64,000 nucleotides of DNA from Orientallactaga sibirica (GCA_036365145.1 JAEOAD010002231.1:1860001-1924000); one strand, 5' to 3'. Counted from the stretch's first letter, positions 51,655 through 61,718 are shown. Program-made: numbers and translations. Notes: generated by a model not told the origin, from the sequence alone.

Positions 51655-53087
51655 AGAGAAGGAAAGAGGAGCCAACTTCTGGTCAAGATGAAGGACTAGT
51701 GACCATGCTAGAGCTCCGGGGTTGAAATCAGGCAAGAATTGTGGGGCTCCAGTACTAGTAGATCCACTGGGTAGTGTAGATCCACTACTAGTACTACCAG
51801 TACTAGTAGATCCACTAGTAGACCTCCACTGGGTGTGCACAGGGGGCACATTCAGAAATCTGCCAATTTCTCCACTCTCAAGCACACCTAGAGCTCAACC
51901 TCAACCACCGGAACCCTACTATTCCTGTTACGCTGGGATAGTCTGATGTTTTCCTAATTCGTCTTTCAGGCGGGCAGGGCAGTCTGGTGATCAGCCTTCT
52001 CCCACACCTCTTGCATTCAGATGGGAGACCAACCCCCTGAGTGGGTACACACAGTGCAGGAGCTAGGGCCCACGCTTCCACCCCACCCTGCACTGTCACT
52101 CCAGCAGGTCCCCTTCAGCCTCAGCAGATCCTTCTGGCCTCAGCTGCAGCCTCTGATTGCCAAGCCATGCTGTTGGTCACCTCTGCACACCGATGCCCCA
52201 CACCAGCCTGGTCCATGGAGACCACCCCAAATATCCCCTCCCTATACCAGCACCCGCCCCCCAGTGCTCCCTTGGGGCATCACTCCTGCCCTAGATGGGG
52301 AGCACAGGAATATCTGGCAACCACTAGCCAGAGGTGCCAGTAAGTCCTCTACAACCTGCTCAGCTGGGATATAGTAGGTGTTACAGTCAGATTGGCATTG
52401 CTGGTAGAAATCACCCAACCAAGAGCAGCTCTTGGAGAAAAAAAAAGGTTTATTTTGGCTTACAGACTCGAGGGGAAGCTCCATCATGGCAGGGGAAAAC
52501 AATGGCATGAGCAGAGGGTGGACATCACCCCCTGGCCAACATAAGGTGGACAATAGCAACAGGAGAGTGTGCCAAACATTGGCATGGGGAAACTGGCTAT
52601 AATACCTATAAGGCTGCCCCGAACAATACACTGCCTCCAGGAGGCTTTAATTTCCAATTGCCATCAGCTGAAAACCTAGCATTCAGAACACCTAAGTTTA
52701 TGGAGGACACCTGAATCAAACCACCACAGTAGGGGGGCAGGGGCAAGTGCTATTGCTCCCTAGCCCCACAGGCAAGGCACGGCTATGATGGGGCCAAGAG
52801 ATTCCTGACCTAAAACCACAGCTCTCATACCAGCCAGCAGCCCAGAGCTACTGGTGCATTTGCAACCTCCACACCTGCGGATAGAACGCTATCCCACTCC
52901 AAACCTGTTCAAACCCAAAACAGAGCACACACTGAAGACCCTACAAGGACAAATACTTGCTTCCTTCTTAATAAAACAAGATTCTTACCTCGAGATGGGT
53001 ATACCCCCCTAGGCAAAAAAAAACCCAAAACAAAAACAAAGAAGACGACAAACTGAGAGATCTCCACCAAGATCTCCCAGTCCCACA
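51655..53087 (+). repeat. L1 5' UTR, type without clear monomers
   Basis: Begins 'gaggagccaacttctggtca', GC-richer than its surroundings. Contains a short tandem array based on 'ccagtactagtagatccact' (51747-51825). Interrupted by a MaLR LTR. The last part ('gaccctacaaggacaaatac') is shared with the composite element at 55650. Confidence 0.75.
52379..52728 (-). mobile_element. Solo ERVL-MaLR LTR (family A)
   Basis: 350 bp, plus-strand ends TGTTACAG...CCACCACA, perfect 5 bp duplication GTAGG (52374-52378 and 52729-52733). Sits in the L1 5' UTR in antisense orientation. Confidence 0.92.
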
Positions 53088-53287
53088 ATGAAAGCCACCA
53101 ATGAAAACATAGAGGATACAATAGAAATAGAATCCCAAAATAAAAGCACTATAAATGTATTAAATAAACACAATGAGAACCTGTCCAAGAGAATGGCTGA
53201 TCTGGAAGCAAAAACCAATAATTGCATAAATGAAGTACAACAGAATAATCTCTTACAGCACACAGCTTTCTGTTACTGAGCTTAATT

Positions 53288-53420
53288 TGATTTATTTATT
53301 TTGGTTTTTCGAAGTAGGGTCTTGCTCTAGCCCAGGCTGACCTGGAATTCCCTATGTAGCCTCAGGGTGGCATTGAACTCACAGCCATCCTTCTACCTCT
53401 ACCACCATGCTGAGCTACTA
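53288..53420 (-). repeat. B1 SINE in ORF1
   Basis: Reverse B1, truncated around 'cttctacctctaccaccatg'. Confidence 0.9.
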
Positions 53421-53626
53421 GGCTTAAATTATTTAGGAAAACCAGAGACCTCAAAAGAGAGAGAAATGAACTGAGGGTGAGTCAACAAACAGAGGATCTC
53501 AATACCAGCTGATTAAGTTTAATGAAGATATGATTAAATGCAAGAATGAATTCCAAGAAGCATCAAGAAAATTGAACCACAACCTGAAACTGGAACTTAA
53601 TAAAGGGATGGGACAAACACAACAGA

Positions 53627-53775
53627 AGCTGGGCATGTGGCATATAACTTTAATCCCAGCACTTGGGAAGCAGAAGTAGGTGGATCACTGTGAGTTCAAG
53701 GCCACCCTGAGACTATATAGTGAATGCTTTAGTGAATCTGTCCTGGGCTAACGTGAGACCCTAGCTCAAAAAAAG
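53627..53775 (+). repeat. B1 SINE in ORF1
   Basis: Forward B1, with ~12 extra bases at 'gaatgctttagtgaatctg'. ACAACAGAA-like words flank it. Confidence 0.9.
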
Positions 53776-54256
53776 AAATGCAACAGGAAATAAAACTTAG
53801 AGCTTGTAATAACCTCTCTAGAAACTCTAATGAACAGAGTTGATTACATGGAGGAAAGAATCTCAGATTTGGAAGACAAGACAAAAGAAATTGGGTGTCC
53901 AAAAACTTTGATAAGTTCAAAAAATCATGAGAACAGAATGTGAGAGAACTGTGGGATAGCCTGAAATGACCAAGCATCTGTGTCATGGGTATACTAGAAG
54001 GGAAAGAAATTCAGGCAAAAAGTAATGGATAACACATTCAACAAAATTATTAAAGAAAACTTTCCCACTCTCACAAAAGAGACCAATCCAGATACAAGAA
54101 GCTCACAGAACACCAAACAAACATGACCAATGAAGAAATTCTCCAAGGCACATCATAGTGAAAACTCTAAACAATGAAAATAGATAGTGCTCAAAGCAGC
54201 AAGAGAGAAACCACTCATTACATACAAAAGTAATCCTATCAGAATTACCTCTGATT

Positions 54257-54438
54257 TTTCTTTATGTTAAATTTATTATTTGCAAGCAGAGAGAGAGAGA
54301 GAATGCGTGGGTGGGCCAGAGCCCCTAGATGCATGCTCCACTTTGTGCAACTGGCTTTATTTGGGTACTGAGGAATTGAACCTGGTTCCTTAGGCTTTGC
54401 AGGCAAGCACCTTAACCACTAAGCAATCTTCCAGCCCC
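54257..54438 (-). repeat. tRNA-derived SINE in ORF1
   Basis: Reverse SINE lacking ~30 bases of body ('gagcccctagatgcatgct'). Confidence 0.9.
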
Positions 54439-54782
54439 ACTTTAGATTTTTTCAGTGGAAACCTTGAAATCTGGAAGTGCTTGGAATGGAGTACTTCAAA
54501 GTCTAAATATCTATGGCTTTCAACCCAACTACAGTATCAAGTGAAAATATCCCTCATAATAGATGGAGAAAGAAAACTTTCCATGATAAAAGCCAGCTTT
54601 ATGGTTATATGAACATAAAGCCAAACCTGCATAGAATACGTCAGGGAATACCTTACATAGAAGAGTTAAACAACCAACCTCAAGCACCGACAAGAGGGAG
54701 AACACAATCACCAAAATTAGGGCAGGCATAAAGATGTATAAAGCCCAAGAAAGCACCAAACCCCATAAAGCCTCCCTCATGG

Positions 54783-54854
54783 CAGGAATTAAATCAAGCC
54801 TCACATTTATAACTATAAATATTGATGGTCTTAACCATTACAAAACACAAGTTG
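54783..54854 (+). pseudogene. L1 ORF2 N-terminus
   Basis: Reads GIKSSLTFITINIDGLNHYK, the start of the L1 endonuclease domain. Broken immediately by the insertion cluster. The continuation is at 57571. Confidence 0.85.
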
Positions 54855-55013
54855 AGCTGGGCATGATGGTGCATGCTTTTAATCTCATCACTGGGGAAGC
54901 ACAGGTAGAAGGATTGCCTTGAGTCTGAGACTGCCCTGAGACTACATAGTGAATTCCAGGTCAGCCTGGACTAGAGTGAGACCCTACCTCAGAAAACAAA
55001 CAAACAAAAAAAG
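54855..55013 (+). repeat. B1 SINE
   Basis: Forward B1 flanked by ACACAAGTT on both sides (54844-54852 region and 55014-55022 region), the first of three insertions at this word. Confidence 0.92.
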
Positions 55014-55025
55014 GACACAAGTTAA

Positions 55026-55560
55026 GGGTGTGCATGCAGAGTGAGTAGGCCAGAGCTCCCACATCCCCGGTCCTGGTACCTCTGCTCCTGGCTTGGGGTG
55101 GCCTGGACCCTGTGTGTGTGCTGTGAAAGCAAGCCTTTTGCTCTGCCTTCCTGATTAACCTGCCCCAGAGTCCCCAACTCCCAGATCCCCTTCTCCAGAA
55201 GGTGCATGCACAGAGTGAGTAGACCAGAGCTCCCAGTTCATCCCCCCACCTCCCACTTCCCTTGTGCTGGGTAACCCTGCTGCTGGCTTGGTGTGTCCCA
55301 GACCCTGCATGTATGCTGCAGAAGCAGGTCTTTTGCTCTGGCTTCCTGATTGACTAGCCCCTGTGTCCCCAGATCCCTGTTCCCCTGAGCCAGAGGGTAC
55401 TCAGGCTAGTGTGGGACCTGCCCTCTTGCCTCTAGCTCCCCAGATTCCTGGCTCCTGGATTCCCAGTCCCTGGCTCCCCTGTGCTGAAGAGTGTGCACAA
55501 GTGCAGTGAGTAGGCCTGAGCTCCTAGGTCCCCACTTCCCAGTTCCCCAGGTACTTTGAT
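55026..55560 (+). repeat. Tandem L1 5' UTR monomers
   Basis: A motif TGCATGCAGAGTGAGTAGGC followed by CAGAGCTCCC begins units at about 55028, 55204 and 55492. Each is followed by 'cttttgctctgccttcctga'-type and CCCAG-rich text. Periods are ~176 and ~288 bp, the second with an inserted part. Confidence 0.75.
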
Positions 55561-55773
55561 GTACTTGCAATGGCCATAGTCTGTGCATTTGTGGTTATAA
55601 CCCCATCCTACATCAATTTGGTCCACATTTAAAACAGAACAACCTCTGAAGATCCTACAAGGACAAATACTTGCTTCCTCCTCATTAAAATAAGACTTTT
55701 ACCCTGAGACCACAATGCCAACAACAACAACAATAACAACAAAAGTCAGAAAACTGAGAGATCTCCACCAAGG

Positions 55774-56106
55774 ATGCTTAGTCCCACAGTGGAAGCCCCC
55801 AATGAAATCATAGAGAAAACAACAGAAATTCAATCCCAAAATGAAAACACAACAAGCTATGGGACCCTGATCAAAAGAATTGCTGAAATGGAAGCAAATG
55901 ATCAAAAAACCAACAATAGCATAAATGAAATTGAGCAGAATTGTCTCTTAGAGAACTCTGCTTTTGTCACCAAGCTTAACTTAATTGAAGAAAACCAGAG
56001 AAGCCTCAAAAGAGAGATAAATGAATCGAAGGTAGGTCAACAAGAAGAGGCTCTCAATAACCAGATGATTAAGCTTAATGAAGACATGATCAACTGCAAG
56101 AAATAA
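55774..56106 (+). pseudogene. L1 ORF1 N-terminal fragment
   Basis: 110-codon frame with IKRIAEMEANDQKTNNSINE and SLKREINESKVGQQEEALNN, a heptad-like coiled coil typical of ORF1p. Ends at TAA (56104-56106) where the sister copy at 53554 reads on, so the stop is a mutation. Homology continues to ~56600. Confidence 0.88.
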
Positions 56107-56205
56107 TTCCAGGAAGCATCAAGTAAATCAGACCTTGAACTGAAATTGTACTTCAAAGAAGAGACGGACATGATGAAAAAAAAAAAAAGAAAAAGAAAAA
56201 GAAAA

Positions 56206-56385
56206 AGCCAGGCATGGTGGTACAAACCTTTAATCCCAGCACTTGGGAGGAAGAGGTAGGAGAAGCATCATGAGTTCAAAGCCGCCCTGAGACTACATAG
56301 TGAATTCCAGGTCGGCCTGAGCTAGACTGAGACACTACCTCAAAAAACCAAAAACCAAAACAAAACAAAACAACAACAACAAAAA
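56206..56385 (+). repeat. B1 SINE inside the composite element
   Basis: Forward B1 preceded by an A-rich (AAAAAG)n stretch and ending in a long (CAAAA)n tail. Confidence 0.92.
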
Positions 56386-56599
56386 ATCACAACAGAAAAC
56401 AAAAATCATAGAGCTTTGAAAAACCTTTCTAGAACCCTTTTCTAACAGAGTCACTCATGCAGAAGACAGAACCTCTGAGTTGTAAGACAAGACAGAAGAA
56501 ATTGATCAGGAGTCCAAAAACTTTGCTGAGTTAAAAAAAAAATGTGAACAGAATACAAGGGAACTGTGGGATACCCTAAAATGACCAACACCAGTGTGA

Positions 56600-57411
56600 G
56601 CAAGCAGTTATACTACTCAGAAGCAACCAGTCTGATAAGTATTCGCCAGTACAATGGTGGCACACAGCCTTGATGGGTAACCAATGGCTTTCTGATTGGC
56701 TAAGAGATCCATTCAGTGGAAAGGAACCCATATCTGGAACTGGGAACCAGGTTTGAATCTTATGAAGACAAAGATTATGCTCTCCAAAGTCAATCTCCCA
56801 CTAGTCTTTGGCTAAAAGAGAGGTTACATCCATCAAATCTCCTTAAACTAACAATGCCCATCAAATTTCACCTAGGTTGATGTCACTTTCTGTTGGAAAA
56901 TCTGTTTTTCTTTTTCAGAAGATTGTGGGACCCAAGGAGTTAAACCACTCCTCATATCTCAGTCAAGGTCCAGGCAAAACCATAGAGGAACTGGGGAGAC
57001 AAGACGAGCAAGAGTTCTGCTTCCATGGAGAGCCTGACAATCAGCACCAGGGTGAAGGAGACAAACACTGAGGATACTCAACACATTCCAAAGTAGAAAT
57101 CCAGAAGCTCCTAAGAGCTCATTACTGAAGTAGACTTAAAACTCACCCACAACGGCTCAGGGAATTTTAAGGAAGAGGGGGCAGAAAGATTGTAAGAGCC
57201 ACAGGTTGGGATATCATGCCCAGAGGCATTGTCTCCCCCCAATAACTGACTGTTGCTCCAACAATGCATAACACACAACCCCATGGGGAATACTAGCATC
57301 CCCACTGAGGAGGGTTCCTCTGAGGAATGGGGCTTCAAGGAGGGAAAGGATGCTACCAACACATGACGTATCTAGATGAAATATGTTCTTAATAAAATTA
57401 AATAATAAAAA
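56600..57411 (+). repeat. 3' module of the composite element
   Basis: Not part of the L1 3' UTR seen elsewhere here. Contains 'gtaaccaatggctttctgat', 'ctgacaatcagcaccagggt' and 'cacaaccccatggggaat'. Non-coding, with an AATAAA ~20 nt before the A tail. It may correspond to one of the unclassified rodent RMER families, which I cannot confirm. Confidence 0.7.
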
Positions 57412-57422
57412 AAGATACGAGT

Positions 57423-57570
57423 TGCCAGGCGTGGTGGTTCATGCCTTTAATCTCAACGCTTGGGAGGCTGAGCTAGGAGGATCACTGTGACTTGGAGGTC
57501 AGTGAGAGACGAATCCAGTTCAGTCTGGGCTATAGCAAGACCCTACTTCAAAACAAATAAACAAACAAAA
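57423..57570 (+). repeat. B1 SINE
   Basis: Forward B1, third insertion at the same L1 word; GACACAAGT follows it at 57571. Confidence 0.92.
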
Positions 57571-57690
57571 AGACACAAGTGTGCAGGGTAGATCAGAAAA
57601 ATGGACCCTTCCATCTGCTGTTTTCAAGAAGCCCATCTCATCACTCAGGGTAGCCACCTCTTCAAGGTGAAAGGATGGAAAGAGGAGAGG
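57571..57690 (+). pseudogene. L1 ORF2 endonuclease fragment
   Basis: Continues the ORF2 N-terminus ('ccatctgctgttttcaagaa' reading LLFSRSP/CFQE-like, then 'caaggtgaaaggatggaaag'). Frameshifted. Confidence 0.7.
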
Positions 57691-57940
57691 GTACAAAGAG
57701 CTCCTGCAAGGCAGGAGTGGGGTAAAGTCCACCAAGAGACCCAAACTGGGGTCGTTCATAGGTTTTGAATGGGGCTGAGCAAACAGCCATAATACCGGGT
57801 TCAGGTTTAGTCCTTCCAGAACTTTTCTAGGAAGGGACTTAGGTTAAATTTAAGGAGAAACAGATCTAGTGAATTCTTTTAATATTTTATTTATTATTAT
57901 TATTTTTTTTTGAGACAGTCTCAACATACCTGTGACTGGC
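57691..57940. other. Unassigned interval
   Basis: Not recognisable as L1 beyond 57690. Could belong with 58304-58500 and 58684-58860 to one interrupted older element. Confidence 0.35.
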
Positions 57941-58105
57941 TTTGTTTTTGTTTTTTGTTGTTTTTTTTGAGGTCGGGTCTCACTCTGGCCCAGGCTGACC
58001 TGGAATTCACTATGTAGTCTCAGGGTGGCCGTGAACTCACAGTGATCCACCTACCTCTGCCTCCCGAGTGCTAGGATTAAAGGCATGCGCCACCATGCCC
58101 AGCTT
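57941..58105 (-). repeat. B1 SINE
   Basis: Reverse B1 near consensus with (GTTTTT)n tail, lying against the tail of the next SINE. Confidence 0.92.
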
Positions 58106-58303
58106 AATATTTTATTTTTATTTATTTATTTGACAGAAAAAGAGGGAGAGAGAGAATGGACGCGCCAGGGCCTCTAGCCACTGCAAACGACCTCCAGATG
58201 CATGTGCCCTTTGTGCATCGGGCTAGCATGGGTCCTGGGGAATGGAATCTGGGTCCTTTGGCTTTGCAGGCATTGCCTTAACTGCTGAGCCATCCCTCCA
58301 GCC
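58106..58303 (-). repeat. tRNA-derived SINE (B2/Dip-like)
   Basis: Reverse copy with intact 'ctgcaaacgacctccagatg' and head 'gagccatccctccagcc'. Confidence 0.92.
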
Positions 58304-58513
58304 TACAGGGAACTCTTTCAGGCATCAAGAGATACAGAGAGGACAGATCCTTCTCTGACCTCTGTCAAAGTGAAGACTACAAGGGCAGACTCAAGGATAT
58401 CTCTTGCTTTTATTTGGGTGGGGGGTGCTGTTACCTCTAAATTGCCTTAATCCCTCCTCTGAAGAAGTTACCCTAACAATGATTAAGGAATTGGGTGATG
58501 ACCAATGTAGCTT

Positions 58514-58671
58514 CTCGGGTTTTTTTTTTTTTTTTGAGGTAGGGTCTCACTCTGGCCCAGACTGACCTGGAATTCACTATGTCGTCTCAGGGTGGCCTCG
58601 AACTTACTGTGATCCTCCTACCTCTGCCTCCTGAATGCTGGGATTAAAGGCGTGTGTCACTACGCCCTGCT
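58514..58671 (-). repeat. B1 SINE
   Basis: Reverse B1 with duplication CCAATGTRGCTT (58502-58513 and 58672-58683). Confidence 0.94.
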
Positions 58672-58875
58672 CCAATGTGGCTTTTTTGAACTGAGTGGGT
58701 TACCTGGTGTGGCAGTTACCACGCTATAAATTTATCAAAATAAATTGGGACCATATGAATACATGGGCATATTAAAATCTTATCAGGAAAATCTGGCCCA
58801 AGAACTTGTGAAATATGCCAGATCAAGGAAAGGGTACAACACCCTCATCTGGACCTCATAAAGAAAAGGACACTT

Positions 58876-59081
58876 GCTTGCTGGCTCCTGAACTTCTAGG
58901 TTCTGGTAAGCCTTCCCTAGTCTCATATCTGGGCTGAGACAAGGAGAGACCCCTCCATCCCCACCCCTACTCCCACATGGGCTCTTTGCCCCCTCCTGCC
59001 CTCCATATGGCAGGAACTCTCTGCACTTTCGTCTCTTTACTTCCTTAATCTAATAAAGTTTCTCTAAACCTTAAAAGAAAA
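58876..59081 (+). mobile_element. Polyadenylated retrocopy (LTR-like source)
   Basis: Flanked by the 15 bp word AAGAAAAGGACACTT (58861-58875 and 59082-59096). Ends 'taataaagtttctctaaacc' followed by A-rich sequence, so it is the reverse-transcribed 3' end of an RNA whose polyadenylation region looks retroviral. A relative lies at 51300-51450. Confidence 0.65.
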
Positions 59082-59096
59082 AAGAAAAGGACACTT

Positions 59097-59307
59097 GGGG
59101 GCTAGAGAGATGGCTTAACGGTTAAGGCGCTTGCCTGCAAAGTCAAAGGACCTCCATTCTATTCCCTAGGACCCACTTCAGCCAGACACACAAGGTGGCA
59201 CGTGCATCTGGAGTTCGTTTGCAGAAGCTGGAAGCCCTGGTGCTTCCATTCTCTGTCTCTGTCTCTGCCCCCCCTCTCTCTCTCTCTCCCTCTTTTAAAT
59301 AAATAAA
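59097..59307 (+). repeat. tRNA-derived SINE, second insertion at one word
   Basis: Forward SINE. AAGAAAAGGACACTT before it (59082-59096) and after it (59308-59322). Confidence 0.96.
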
Positions 59308-59322
59308 AAGAAAAGGACACTT

Positions 59323-59523
59323 GGGCTGGAGAGATGGCTTAGCCGTTAAGGCACTTGTCAGCAAAGCCAAAGGAGCCAGGTTCAATTCCCCAGTATCCAA
59401 GTAAGCCAGATGCACAAGGGGGTGCATGCATCAGGAGTTTGTTTGTAGTGGGTAGAGGCCCTGGCACACCCATTCTCTCTCTACCTGTCTGTCTCTCTCA
59501 AATAAATAAATAAATAAAATATA
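59323..59523 (+). repeat. tRNA-derived SINE, third insertion at one word
   Basis: Forward SINE, AAGAAAAGGACACTT repeated again at 59524-59538. Confidence 0.96.
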
Positions 59524-59538
59524 AAGAAAAGGACACTT

Positions 59539-60828
59539 AACACAGTGATAGTGATGGTCTCTCCTGACCTGTCATCTGAGCGCCTAGTATGTGTATCAAG
59601 GGAGGGACAGATAGAGGACTCCTAACTATCCCAGGGGCTTTAGTTTGGCTTGGTGCATTCTGCTGGTGCAGCCCACTAAAATGTCCTTAGTTCATCTGCC
59701 ATCTTACCGATCTGCACCCATTTCTGCACTTGACCTCTGTGGCCCCCACTTCTTCCGATTGATCATTCCCTGAGACTTGGCTCCACTCTGACCCTGTGAC
59801 TTGACTCTGCTGCTGCAGCTCTAGCAGTCCTCCTGCAGGGCTCCTCATCTCCTGCAGCAGAGGCTCCCTGCAACGCCATCAGCTTCCACCTGCTGCCTTC
59901 CAGGAAGGCCTCTTTAAGCTCCTACAACTCTGTTATAGCTTCTGAACCCTTGCACACCCATTCTGCAACCTATACATATATAGATAGATTTACTGTGCGA
60001 CGTGCAGAGTACGATCTGAGAATCGATATTAGTACTTAATGATGGCTAGCCATCAAGGAAAAATGAGACTATTTAGCAAATTTCAGCCCACAAAACTGAC
60101 ATAGCTTGTGAATCGATTGGCATTCAATAATTTCTGGCATTGTGGAAAGACAAAGATGTGTTTATCTATGTTTCTGAGAGGGTGCTTACAATAGTTGCCC
60201 AGCATAGAAAAGGCTGCACCCTGAAACAGGCAACGTTTGAGCCACTATAATACAATATTGTTACATTTATGCTCCTGAGTGGCTTGTTAGCATTCAGTGT
60301 GTGTTTTTTCAGAACTTATGCCATGAAAGCTCAGTCTAGTGACCTTCCCAGTACTCTGGACATCCAGAGAGGAAAAGGTTAGGGAAGGCTGGAAGGACAA
60401 GGGGAAGGGAGAAGGAGAGAAAGAGAAACACACTTATCTGGCACATTTTTACCTACTGTGGCTTAAATAATTAGTATCCCCAAGCTTGAAAATAACAGGG
60501 TACTATTTTCTGACTAAAATTGGGAATTTGTTTTTACTGTTAGGGATTATAATTTCCCAATTGGTATTAATGTGCATTGGCAGTGCAAACAAGCAGATAA
60601 GCTTTCAAATTAGATCTGTCTCTTACAAACAGATGAATCATTTTTTCCTTAGTTCTCTACTGTATGAAAGTATTTTAATTTTGTTTTCTGTGAGAAATAT
60701 GCACAAATTAGTTTCTCTGTTTCATAACTTTTATTTGTTAATTATTAAAAAATGATAAATATTGATAAAATGATTATTCACAAAAGTGAAGGTAAATGAT
60801 TAGAGTGAATAACAAAATTATCAAGTTG
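59539..60828. other. Unique sequence, no gene seen
   Basis: Longest repeat-free island of the window (~1.3 kb). 59640-59960 is CT-rich and GC-richer. 60486-60755 holds an 89-codon hydrophobic frame in AT-rich DNA that I cannot assign. Confidence 0.45.
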
Positions 60829-61034
60829 GGGGCTGGTAAAATGGTGTAGTGGTTAAGGTGCTTGCCTATGAAGTCTAAGGACCCAGGTTCGATTCTCCAG
60901 TCCCCACACAAGCCAGATGAACATTGTGGTGCATGCATCTAGAGTTTGTTTGCAGTGGCTAGAGGGTCTGGTGCACCATTCTTTCTCTGTCTCTCCTCTC
61001 CCTTTCTCTCTCTAATAAATAAATAAATTTTTTT
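60829..61034 (+). repeat. tRNA-derived SINE (B2/Dip-like)
   Basis: Forward SINE with a 13 bp duplication AATTATCAAGTTG (60816-60828 and 61035-61047). Confidence 0.95.
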
Positions 61035-61047
61035 AATTATCAAGTTG

Positions 61048-61199
61048 TTTCTTTGTTTGCTTATTTTTTCAAGGTAAGATCTCACTTTGGTCCAGGCTGA
61101 CTTAGAACTCTGTAGTCCCAGGCTGGCCTCAAACTCCTAGTGATCCTCCTACTTTTGCCTCAAGTACTGGGATTAAAAACATATGCCACCACGCCCAGC
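61048..61199 (-). repeat. B1 SINE
   Basis: Reverse, diverged B1 placed right after the duplicated word. TTATCAAGT occurs again at ~61200. Confidence 0.9.
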
Positions 61200-61235
61200 T
61201 TATCAAGTATATATTTTTTAATGTTTACTGTATTT

Positions 61236-61427
61236 GAGGGGCTGGAGAGATGGCTTAGCAGTTAAGGCATTTGCTTGCAAAACCTCAGCACCCAGGTTAG
61301 ATTCCTCAGTACCCACATAATCCAAATGCACATGGTGGTACATGCATCTATAGTTTGTTTGCAGTGGCTAGAGGTCCTAGAGCGCCCATTCTCTCCCTCC
61401 CTCTCTTTCTGTCATAAATAAATAAAT
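61236..61427 (+). repeat. tRNA-derived SINE, plus copy of an inverted pair
   Basis: Forward SINE ending in (AAAT)n directly against a reverse SINE. Confidence 0.92.
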
Positions 61428-61603
61428 AATTTGAGAGAGAAGGAGAGGATATGGACACACCAGCGCCTACCTTCACTGCAAACGACTCCAAATGCCTGTA
61501 TCACTTTGTGCATCTGTCTTTATACGGGTACTAAGGAATCAAACCTGGGCCTACAGGCTTTGCAAGCAAGTACCTTCAACCACATGGAGCCATCTCTCCA
61601 GCC
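61428..61603 (-). repeat. tRNA-derived SINE, minus copy of an inverted pair
   Basis: Reverse SINE starting with its purine tract. Tail-to-tail with the previous one and without spacer. Confidence 0.92.
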
Positions 61604-61718
61604 CTTGAGTACTAATGGATAATGTTTAATGTATTTCTAAAGCAGATATGTATGCTTATAAATACAACTTAGGAACAATATATTGTTTATTTAGTAATTT
61701 CTTCAAAACACTTAACTT

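Larger units (their letters stand above)
53088..54650 (+). pseudogene. L1 ORF1 (decayed)
   Basis: ATG at 53088 opens a Lys/Glu/Asn-rich frame (ENLSKRMADLEAKTNN) typical of the N-terminal coiled coil of L1 ORF1p, an RNA-binding chaperone. The frame ends at TGA 53277-53279. Later coding text can be followed past the B1 and SINE insertions (LEDKTKE-like at 53870; RWRKKTFHDKSQLYGY at 54560, the C-terminal domain), with several frameshifts. Confidence 0.82.
55023..57411 (+). mobile_element. Composite ORF1-only L1-derived retroposon (HAL1-like)
   Basis: From left to right: three 5' UTR monomer-like units (55026-55640), a partial L1 ORF1 (55774 to ~56600, split by a B1 at 56206), then about 800 bp unrelated to this L1, ending 'gttcttaataaaattaaata' with an A tail. 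ACACAAGTT precedes it and the related GATACGAGTT follows it, enclosing the whole as one insertion. The 3' portion recurs at 23580, 23736 and 63737. No ORF2 is present, so it would depend on L1 enzymes in trans. Confidence 0.65.
51655..57690 (+). mobile_element. L1 with 5' UTR, ORF1 and ORF2 start, heavily interrupted
   Basis: 5' UTR 51655-53087, ORF1 region 53088 to about 54650, ORF2 beginning near 54783, then after the insertion cluster 54855-57570 a short ORF2 continuation (57571-57690). It carries a MaLR LTR (52379-52728), three B1s (53288, 53627, 54855), a tRNA SINE (54257) and the composite element at 55023. The only L1 in the window that still has its 5' part. Confidence 0.85.

Noticed and set aside
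52021..52374. 117-codon Pro/Ser-rich frame
   Set aside because: It lies in the GC-rich L1 5' UTR and ends at the LTR insertion.
60486..60755. 89-codon hydrophobic frame, considered as a receptor fragment
   Set aside because: AT-rich DNA favours hydrophobic codons. No transmembrane receptor signature (such as vomeronasal or olfactory motifs) is present.
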